Assembly (NCBI GenBank): GCA_002731665.1 | Contig: PCCJ01000111.1 | Coordinates: forward strand, 1 to 19,552 | Length of the DNA stretch: 19,552 nt | Reading direction: 5' to 3' | Source of the DNA: Actinomycetota bacterium | GTDB lineage: Bacteria; Actinomycetota; Acidimicrobiia; Acidimicrobiales; Poriferisodaliceae | In this document: positions 14,034 through 19,552 of the stretch, piece by piece | Numbering within the stretch: position 1 is the first letter of the stretch | How the letters are laid out: each line of letters starts with the position of its first letter | Program-made: the position numbers and the translations under genes | Notes under the pieces: model-generated | Seen by the model: the letters and a program-made list of their open reading frames with translations, nothing else | Databases searched by the model: none | Told to the model about the DNA's origin: nothing

Positions 14034-14666
14034 GTGGCCGATCAAAAAATAAGCGATCGTCAGAAGGTAATCCTGGAGTTCTTAGAGACAACGATGCGAG
14101 ATCGCGGTTATCCGCCGTCGGTTCGAGAGATAGGCACGGCCGTAGGGTTAAAGTCTTCATCGACGGTGCATTCGCATCTGAACCACCTTGAAGAAGCGGG
14201 TTACATACGCAAAGACGCAACGAAACCCAGAGCCATAGAACTTTGTTCTGACGCAATGTCTGGGACCATTGCCGAGCGTAGACCGACCCGACATGTTCCT
14301 CTGGTTGGCGACGTTGCTGCAGGAACCGATGTTTTAGCTCAAGAAAATGTTGAAGAATTTGTGCCAGTTTCTCAAGACTTTACCGGAGACGGTGAGCTTT
14401 TTATGCTTAGAGTCCGTGGAGAATCGATGATCGAAGCAGGAATCTTGGACGGCGATTTTGTGGTTGTTTGCAGGCAAGTAACTGCGTCAAACGGAGAAAT
14501 AGTAGTTGCCGGCATTCCGGGTGAAGAAGCGACTATAAAAACTTTCACTCAGGTCGGCCCAAAAGTTACTCTTCTACCTGCAAACAGCAATTTAGAGCCT
14601 ATGGAATTTACCGCCGACGAAGTCACGGTCTTTGGTCGAGTTGTGACAGTTCTGCGACGACTTTGA
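14034..14666 (+). CDS. lexA: LexA repressor, SOS response regulator
   Basis: Represses DNA-damage genes until RecA filaments stimulate its self-cleavage. The 210 residues have an N-terminal winged helix (RGYPPSVREIGTAVGLKSSS, 24-43) and a C-terminal S24 peptidase domain. The cleavage site is Ala96-Gly97 (VAAGTD), the nucleophile is Ser131 in RGESM and the general base is Lys169 in ATIKTF, all intact. I start at GTG 14034 because AGGA lies six bases upstream and the sequence then begins like other LexA proteins; a TTG at 13947 would overlap LexA boxes. Five LexA boxes upstream imply autoregulation shared with the divergent LysM gene. Confidence 0.96.
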   Translation: MADQKISDRQKVILEFLETTMRDRGYPPSVREIGTAVGLKSSSTVHSHLNHLEEAGYIRKDATKPRAIELCSDAMSGTIAERRPTRHVPLVGDVAAGTDVLAQENVEEFVPVSQDFTGDGELFMLRVRGESMIEAGILDGDFVVVCRQVTASNGEIVVAGIPGEEATIKTFTQVGPKVTLLPANSNLEPMEFTADEVTVFGRVVTVLRRL

Positions 14667-14730
14667 ATAGATTGAGAAATATTATTGATTACTGAGGCAA
14701 CCGTCAGGTGATTGTGATCAACTAAATGCC

Positions 14731-15528
14731 GTGTTCACTCCCTCACCACTTCCGCCCGTAAACTTAAATACCTCTGAGTCAGTATGGATTCCTATTCGAT
14801 CAGGAACCGTTTTCGTAGAACCGGGTGGTGGACTAGTTAAGTCCTCGGAGCAGCCCGTCGCTGCACCAACAACTTTTTTAGGTTCACTGGATGGTTATGG
14901 AGTTTACGCAATCGATCTTCATGACACCTCCGAAGAAGGAGATCTAGAACCCGTCAATTTACGAAAACTGTACGGCAGAATCCCTGATGAAGAATGGGTT
15001 GTTTGCGGCAGAGCAGAACAGATTGTTAATTACGACAGGACACATGTTTACTGCGGGAGGTGCGCTACTCCAACTATCACTAACGCTCACGACCGAGGGA
15101 AGGTATGTCCCAAGTGTAAACACATGGCTTTTCCGAGGCTTAGCCCAGCCATGATTGTTCTAGTAGAGCGCGAAGACGAAGTGTTATTAGCATGGGGCAG
15201 ACAGTTCCCTGGTCGTTTCTACAGCACACTTGCAGGATTCGTTGAACCGGGCGAAAGCCTTGAACAGGCAGTAGAGCGAGAGGTCATGGAGGAGGTCGGT
15301 CTTTCGGTCTCAGACATTAAATATTTCGGCAGTCAACCTTGGCCTTTCCCGCATTCCCTGATGTGTGGTTTTCACTGCACCTACAGCGGAGGGGAAATAC
15401 TGATTCAAGAAGAAGAGATAGTTGAGGCTGGATGGTTTAAAGCCACTGACCTGCCGCCATGCCCAGTGGGTGGGATGTCCATAGCGGGCTGGCTTATTCA
15501 AGATTGGCTTGACCGTCAGAAAAATTAG
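14731..15528 (+). CDS. nudC: NADH pyrophosphatase (Nudix, NudC type)
   Basis: Hydrolyses NAD(H) to NMN(H) and AMP; NudC enzymes can also remove NAD caps from RNA. The 265 residues have an N-terminal domain, a zinc ribbon (Cys108, Cys111, Cys126, Cys129: YCGRC and CPKC), and a Nudix box at 169-190 that begins GFVEPGES and ends REVMEEVG. SQPWPFPHS (201-209) is the motif that distinguishes NADH pyrophosphatases from other Nudix enzymes. The start is GTG 14731; neither a Shine-Dalgarno nor a well-placed -10 is clear. It follows lexA on the same strand after 64 bases, but an SOS link is only possible. It converges with tesB. Confidence 0.93.
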   Translation: MFTPSPLPPVNLNTSESVWIPIRSGTVFVEPGGGLVKSSEQPVAAPTTFLGSLDGYGVYAIDLHDTSEEGDLEPVNLRKLYGRIPDEEWVVCGRAEQIVNYDRTHVYCGRCATPTITNAHDRGKVCPKCKHMAFPRLSPAMIVLVEREDEVLLAWGRQFPGRFYSTLAGFVEPGESLEQAVEREVMEEVGLSVSDIKYFGSQPWPFPHSLMCGFHCTYSGGEILIQEEEIVEAGWFKATDLPPCPVGGMSIAGWLIQDWLDRQKN

Positions 15529-15544
15529 TTAGATCAAACATATT

Positions 15545-16369
15545 TTACTTGCGCACTCGGATTACTCCCTGCTGAGCCACGGTAGCAACAAGTAGCCCTT
15601 TAGCATCGAAAACATCTCCGGTAGCTAGTCCTCTAGTACCCCTAATTTGGTGCGGCGCTAGATCGAAAAGTAACCATTCATCTGCTCGTACCGGCCTATG
15701 AAACCAGACCGCATGATCTAATGAAGCGGCCATGTAGACGTCATCCCAGCTTTCGCCGGGTTTGTCACTTAGAAGCGCATTAGCCGGGTGGGCGCTAACG
15801 ACTGCGTCCATAGCGTTGGTATCTGACAAATACGCCAATGCAGCGAAATGGTCATCATCTCTATCACTTAACGTGTCCGTGAATCGAGCCCAAACTCTAT
15901 GGCGCGCTGGGTCTGTAGATTCTGATTCCAGACGTGTATCCAACCCAATACCCCATTCTATTTTCGTGGAATCAGCTGGAGATCGAACGTCATGCGGGAA
16001 AATTGAGGTTGATACGTCAGGTCCTTCTTCATCGCGTTGGAAAGAACAAGACAAGTTCAATATTGCTCCCCCGCTTTGTCGAGCTACCACTCGCCGAGTG
16101 GAGAAACTTCTACCATTTCGAAGGCGGTCAACTTCGTAGCGCACCGGCTCGTTTGGGTCTCCGCCGAGAATAAAGTACGCATGCAAAGAATGTACGCTGT
16201 GCCCCTCTGCATCAATAGTGAGCATGGCAGAACGAAGGGCTTGAGCAATTACCAGTCCGCCATAGATTCTGCCCCATTCGTATGCTGGGCTTTCTCCAAC
16301 AAACGCGTCAGCTCCGTGTGGTTCAAGTCTTAATATTTTATTTCCGGAACCTTTTTCTTGTTCCGTCAT
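15545..16369 (-). CDS. tesB: acyl-CoA thioesterase II (TesB family)
   Basis: Hydrolyses medium- and long-chain acyl-CoA to free fatty acid and CoA in the cytoplasm. The 274 residues make a double hot-dog. The first half has WGRIYGGLVIAQAL and HSLHAYFILGGDPNEPV, and the second has the family signature SLDHAVWFHRPVRADEWLL. TRGLATGDVFDAKGLLVATV near the end is also typical. I start at ATG 16367-16369, which overlaps the cysS stop as ATGA and suggests translational coupling; an ATG at 16381 would add four residues. It is the second gene of a minus-strand pair behind cysS. There is no obvious functional link between the two. Confidence 0.92.
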   Translation of the reverse strand: MTEQEKGSGNKILRLEPHGADAFVGESPAYEWGRIYGGLVIAQALRSAMLTIDAEGHSVHSLHAYFILGGDPNEPVRYEVDRLRNGRSFSTRRVVARQSGGAILNLSCSFQRDEEGPDVSTSIFPHDVRSPADSTKIEWGIGLDTRLESESTDPARHRVWARFTDTLSDRDDDHFAALAYLSDTNAMDAVVSAHPANALLSDKPGESWDDVYMAASLDHAVWFHRPVRADEWLLFDLAPHQIRGTRGLATGDVFDAKGLLVATVAQQGVIRVRK

Positions 16370-17754
16370 GATCTGAACCATACGGCGCCATTCGGGGTGT
16401 CTTCAACTGTGATGCCCATGTCAAGCAGCTCATCTCTGATCTGATCAGCGACCGCAAAGTTTTTTTCAGATCTAGCTTCGAATCGTCGTTTCATCATTGT
16501 TTCGATTTCAACGTCCGAATCTTTCGTGTCGATCCGAGCTCCTGTATCGATAGAAATTCCGAGAACAGCAAATATGGAAACACACGAACTTGCTATTTTC
16601 GATGCATCCACAATATTTCCGTCATCAAGAGCGGCGTTAGCCTGTCTCATTAGCCTGAATGCGGTGTCGACCGCACTCGGAGTACTAAAGTCATCATCCA
16701 TTGCTGAGATGAAACTTTTTTTCGACGCTTCATCTATTTTCGCATCTGAAATCATGACGCTAGCTTGTGCCATTCGTCGTCCAAAAGAATCTAGCCTTTT
16801 GACGGCTTCGGATGCAGCCATAAGAGAGTCCCGGCCCATCTCCATCGCTTTACGGTAGTGAGTTTGCAGCGCTAATAGCCGAAGCGCACGAGGGCCAGCA
16901 ATATCAATTGCCTCTTCCAGATTTGTGAAGTTTCCAAGCGATTTAGACATTTTCTCGCCACTGACGTTGACCATTGAACTGTGAATCCAGTGGCGAGCGA
17001 ATGGCTTTCCAAGAGCGTTCACTTGCGCTAACTCATTTTGATGATGCGGGAACGTCAAGTCATCCCCGCCACCGTGAATATCAAACCCTTCACCCAGGGC
17101 GCTTAAAGACATCGCTACACATTCGGTATGCCAGCCCGGTCGTCCTTTTCCCCAAGGAGTTTCCCAGCTGGGTTCTCCTGGTTTCGCAGATTTCCAGAGA
17201 GCGAAGTCTAGCGGTGAGTTTTTGGACTCATCAACGCCCACTCGGCTTCCAGCATCTTCGAGCAACTGATCGAGGGAACGTCCAGCTAATTTGCCGTAAC
17301 TAGTATCGTTTTGAACTGAAAAGTAGATTCCTTTGCCGTCGAGTTCGTACGCAGCACCATTTTTGAGAAGCTGACCAATTACGTCAATCATGCCTTCAAT
17401 GAATTGAGTTGCGTGTGGTCGAGAGTCAGCAGGCAGTATCTCTAATCGACTCATCTGTTTGTCATATGCGATCGTAAATTCATCAGCCACGTCTGATTCA
17501 GTTCTGTTTTCTATTTCTGCTCGACGTATGATCTTGTCATCTATGTCAGTGACATTGGAGGCCATCGTCACCACGAAACCTGACCACCCCAGATATCGCC
17601 GTATCATGTCGTAAGTGAGAGCTGTTCGTCCATGACCTAGATGCGGGACATCGTAAACTGTCGGGCCACAAACGTACATTGCCACTTCGCCAGATCGACG
17701 CGACTCAAAGGGCACTTTACGTCTCTGCATAGTGTCAAAAATTTGGAGAGTCAC
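16366..17754 (-). CDS. cysS: cysteinyl-tRNA synthetase
   Basis: Charges tRNA-Cys with cysteine, using ATP. The 462 residues are the normal length. The class I motifs HLGH (38-41, the HIGH box) and KMSKS (268-272) are present. Zinc ligands that select cysteine are Cys29 (YVCGPTVYD), Cys212 (GWHTEC), His237 or 238 and Glu241 (HHQNE). The C-terminal anticodon-binding part ends with DTPNGAVWF, as is usual for CysS, which argues against the MshC paralogue. The start is GTG 17752-17754; TATACT lies 11 bases upstream, leaving a leader of only about four bases and no Shine-Dalgarno. tesB overlaps its stop codon. Confidence 0.96.
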   Translation of the reverse strand: MTLQIFDTMQRRKVPFESRRSGEVAMYVCGPTVYDVPHLGHGRTALTYDMIRRYLGWSGFVVTMASNVTDIDDKIIRRAEIENRTESDVADEFTIAYDKQMSRLEILPADSRPHATQFIEGMIDVIGQLLKNGAAYELDGKGIYFSVQNDTSYGKLAGRSLDQLLEDAGSRVGVDESKNSPLDFALWKSAKPGEPSWETPWGKGRPGWHTECVAMSLSALGEGFDIHGGGDDLTFPHHQNELAQVNALGKPFARHWIHSSMVNVSGEKMSKSLGNFTNLEEAIDIAGPRALRLLALQTHYRKAMEMGRDSLMAASEAVKRLDSFGRRMAQASVMISDAKIDEASKKSFISAMDDDFSTPSAVDTAFRLMRQANAALDDGNIVDASKIASSCVSIFAVLGISIDTGARIDTKDSDVEIETMMKRRFEARSEKNFAVADQIRDELLDMGITVEDTPNGAVWFRS

Positions 17755-17765
17755 GGCTACATCTA

Positions 17766-17771
17766 AGTATA
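17766..17771 (-). promoter_or_regulatory. -10 element (TATACT) of the cysS promoter
   Basis: On the minus strand TATACT matches TATAAT at five of six positions. It ends 11 bases before the GTG start of cysS, so the leader would be very short. Confidence 0.5.
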
Positions 17772-17793
17772 AGTTAGGGCCTCAGTCGGGGCG

Positions 17794-17825
17794 GTTCAAC
17801 AGTACCTGATGGTACTGGACCGAAC
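17794..17825. repeat. hairpin in the cysS-MMPL divergent region
   Basis: CAGTACC (17800-17806) pairs with GGTACTG (17811-17817) around TGAT. GTTC (17794-17797) and GAAC (17822-17825) can extend it past an internal loop. No T run follows on either strand, so it is more likely a regulator site or RNA structure than a terminator. Confidence 0.45.
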
Positions 17826-17948
17826 TGCTTTCAAAGACCAAGAAGCCAATTGCGTTAAACTAATCATGGCTGGAATTAGGACTTTGAATGGAGATTCTCA
17901 AGTATTTTAGTTAATGCACCAGTCGCTTAAACTAAGTAAGTAACCTTC

Positions 17949-17962
17949 ACACAATCTTGTGT
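17949..17962. promoter_or_regulatory. palindromic site upstream of the MMPL gene (candidate operator)
   Basis: ACACAA-TC-TTGTGT has perfect six-base arms, as expected for a dimeric repressor such as a TetR-type regulator. The 330-base gap 17755-18084 otherwise holds only promoter-like AT-rich sequence and no gene. Confidence 0.35.
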
Positions 17963-17967
17963 TTGCA

Positions 17968-17979
17968 GTAAATATTTAC
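17968..17979. promoter_or_regulatory. second palindrome upstream of the MMPL gene
   Basis: GTAAATATTTAC is a perfect 12-base palindrome starting six bases after the previous one. It could be an operator or simply AT-rich promoter sequence. Confidence 0.3.
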
Positions 17980-18084
17980 GGCAATCAGCAAGAGGTACAA
18001 CATTGGTGTTACAGCTCTGTCCAAACTGAGACACCTAACCAAAAATTATTAGCGTGCATCAACCCCTCCCCCCAAGGAATAATG

Positions 18085-19552
18085 ATGGCAAATTTCCTAT
18101 ATCGACTCGGTCGCTCCTGCGTGCGCCACAAACTTAAAACTATATTAATTTGGTTGGCGGTAGCTTTTGCCCTCATCGGTCTTAACCGAGCTATTGGAGG
18201 CGAACTCACTAACGGCTTCAATGTCCCAGGCTTGGACAGTCAGAAAGCCTACGACTTACTGGTTGAGGAATTCCCGCAGCAGGGAGGAGTTAGCGCGAAC
18301 GTAGTGGTCAGAGCCCCTGATGGAACGAAGCTAACCGATACTTCTCAACAGAACGCCATTGATCGCCTGTCGTCGGCTTTAGTTTCTATTGCTGATGTTG
18401 AATCAGTAGTTCCGCCGACTCAGGGAGTCACTATTAGCGCTGACCAAACCGTCGGACTATTTACTGTTCAGCTGGTTACCGATCCGCTTCCGACATATGC
18501 AACTATTGAGCGATTGGAAAGTGCGCGCTCGTTGGCTTTAGGCAGCAGCAATGATCTTCAAATTGAGTTCGGTGGAGATCTCTACAACGTGGCTGATGAG
18601 CCCGAAACTGGAGTCGGTGAGGCTGCAGGGCTAATCATGGCAGTAATAATTCTTTTGTTAGCATTTGGAAGCGTCGTAGCTATGGGGCTACCTATCGGCT
18701 TAGCCTTATTTGGTCTTGCTATAGGAATCGGAGGCATTATCGGTCTGGTCGCCATAGCCATGGAAGTACCAGAATGGACTCCCAATATGGCTTCGATGAT
18801 CGGGTTAGGCGTCGGCATTGACTACGCACTATTTGTCGTAACTAGATTCCGAGAAGGGCTTGCCGATGGTCTCACAGTTGAAGATGCGGCCGGTCGAGCA
18901 AACGCAACCGCCGGGCTTTCAGTAATTTTTGCTGGCGGTACGGTAATGATCGCAATCCTAGGTCTGGCAATGGCTGGTATACCTTTTATGACTGCCGCAG
19001 CAGTAGCCGTGTCAATAGTCGTTGCGACATTGGTTATTGCATCGGTGACTCTGTTACCCGCCATGCTTGGTTTAGCTGGCCATCGAGTCAACTCCAAAAA
19101 AGTTCGTAAACGCGGCAACGTAGCCTCCAGCGAAACCGGCCAAAAATGGACAGCTTGGGGTAACCACGTATCGAAATTCGCGTGGCAATACCTGATTGGG
19201 ACCACTGTGCTTCTTGTAGCACTCACTGCACCGGTACTTAAATTGGATCTTGGGTTTCCTGATCAAGGCAATAGCCCTATAGATTCCACGGCCCGAAAAG
19301 CATACGATCTTATGACAGATGGGTTCGGCGCAGGTTTCAACGGGCCGCTTGTGATCGCTATTGACACTTCGGTAGTTGATAAATCTGAAATCCCTGTGCT
19401 AGCTGCAGCCTTAGCCAACGACCCTGGTGTTGCATTTGTCCAGCCTCCTCAGTTTAGCAGCACCGGCGAAGCAGCTAGCATCATTATTTTTCCCACTACA
19501 GCGCCACAAGCAAGCGAAACTTTAGAACTCTTGGACAGAGTTCGTTCACAAA
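18085..19552 (+). CDS. MMPL/RND superfamily membrane transporter (3' end missing)
   Basis: Large inner-membrane proton-driven transporter related to mycobacterial MmpL and to HpnN- or SecDF-like RND proteins; these export lipids or other hydrophobic compounds. The window holds 489 residues, probably about two thirds. A first membrane segment (about residues 20-36) is followed by an extracytoplasmic domain of about 160 residues, then five or so membrane segments from about 188. GVGIDYALFVVTRFREG carries the Asp-Tyr pair of the MMPL proton-relay segment. A second extracytoplasmic domain begins before the edge. The start is ATG 18085 because AAGGA (18074-18078) lies six bases upstream; the adjacent ATG at 18082 is too close. 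It is divergent from cysS, and two palindromes upstream may bind a regulator. Confidence 0.9.
   Translation, partial: MANFLYRLGRSCVRHKLKTILIWLAVAFALIGLNRAIGGELTNGFNVPGLDSQKAYDLLVEEFPQQGGVSANVVVRAPDGTKLTDTSQQNAIDRLSSALVSIADVESVVPPTQGVTISADQTVGLFTVQLVTDPLPTYATIERLESARSLALGSSNDLQIEFGGDLYNVADEPETGVGEAAGLIMAVIILLLAFGSVVAMGLPIGLALFGLAIGIGGIIGLVAIAMEVPEWTPNMASMIGLGVGIDYALFVVTRFREGLADGLTVEDAAGRANATAGLSVIFAGGTVMIAILGLAMAGIPFMTAAAVAVSIVVATLVIASVTLLPAMLGLAGHRVNSKKVRKRGNVASSETGQKWTAWGNHVSKFAWQYLIGTTVLLVALTAPVLKLDLGFPDQGNSPIDSTARKAYDLMTDGFGAGFNGPLVIAIDTSVVDKSEIPVLAAALANDPGVAFVQPPQFSSTGEAASIIIFPTTAPQASETLELLDRVRSQ

Noticed and set aside
13745..14191. Plus-strand open frame starting with a hydrophobic, signal-like stretch, plus an AAGGAGGT at 13853-13860.
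   Set aside because: It runs antisense to the LysM gene, across all five LexA boxes and into lexA. The Shine-Dalgarno-like sequence has no start codon at a workable distance.
17873..17914. Tiny plus-strand frame beginning ATGGCTGGAATTAGG in the cysS-MMPL gap.
   Set aside because: Only 14 codons, no ribosome binding site and no sign of selection.
18582..19266. Long minus-strand frames within the MMPL gene.
   Set aside because: Low-complexity Ala/Thr/Pro/Ile translations typical of the antisense of a membrane protein gene; the plus-strand frame is clearly coding.
1..19552. Mobile elements, CRISPR arrays, toxin-antitoxin or phage defence genes.
   Set aside because: No transposase, integrase, direct-repeat array or known defence protein is seen; all longer genes but one belong to recognised families typical of core chromosome.

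Overview
The window looks like ordinary chromosome from a free-living actinobacterium of moderate GC, probably a marine or freshwater lineage near the Acidimicrobiia. This is inferred from gene content, not from any marker gene. The pointers are a DUF3039 protein, a mycoredoxin-like glutaredoxin, a ferrochelatase with the actinobacterial Fe-S cysteines, a divergent lexA/chiZ-like (LysM) pair with Gram-positive-type LexA boxes, heavy use of GTG/TTG starts, and several apparently leaderless promoters. I see no rRNA, tRNA, CRISPR array, insertion sequence, integrase or prophage gene.

Layout. 1-900: 5' part of phoH (minus strand, runs off the left edge). 1119-3191: a DPP IV-like S9 peptidase (minus), divergent from a PaaI-type hot-dog thioesterase (3235-3675). 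3688-4199: a two-gene minus operon, DUF3039 then glutaredoxin, joined by a TTGA overlap. 4318-5622: an MFS permease. 5664-6083: an unrecognised acidic protein, divergent from ferrochelatase (6141-7166). 7273-8334: an ADP-ribosylglycohydrolase-family protein. 8475-9089: thymidine kinase. 9155-11926: B12-dependent ribonucleotide reductase NrdJ. 11927-12506: a 580-base non-coding stretch holding nested inverted repeats, most likely the nrdJ leader and promoter. 12507-13256: a RibD C-terminal-type reductase. 13303-13803: a ChiZ-like LysM membrane protein, divergent from lexA (14034-14666) across an intergenic region with five LexA-box-like palindromes. 14731-15528: NudC-type NADH pyrophosphatase. 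15545-17754: cysS and then tesB (minus, ATGA overlap). 18085 to the right edge: an MMPL/RND transporter missing its 3' end.

How the genes work together. The centre of the window is a DNA-precursor and DNA-damage neighbourhood: NrdJ makes dNTP precursors, thymidine kinase salvages thymidine, LexA controls the SOS response, and the LysM protein is the likely SOS-induced division brake. The rest is housekeeping: heme synthesis, cysteinyl-tRNA, NAD(H) turnover, acyl-CoA hydrolysis, redox and peptide turnover.

Most worth a second look are the structured region upstream of nrdJ, whose Shine-Dalgarno sits inside a small hairpin, the array of five LexA boxes, and two pairs of back-to-back leaderless promoters.
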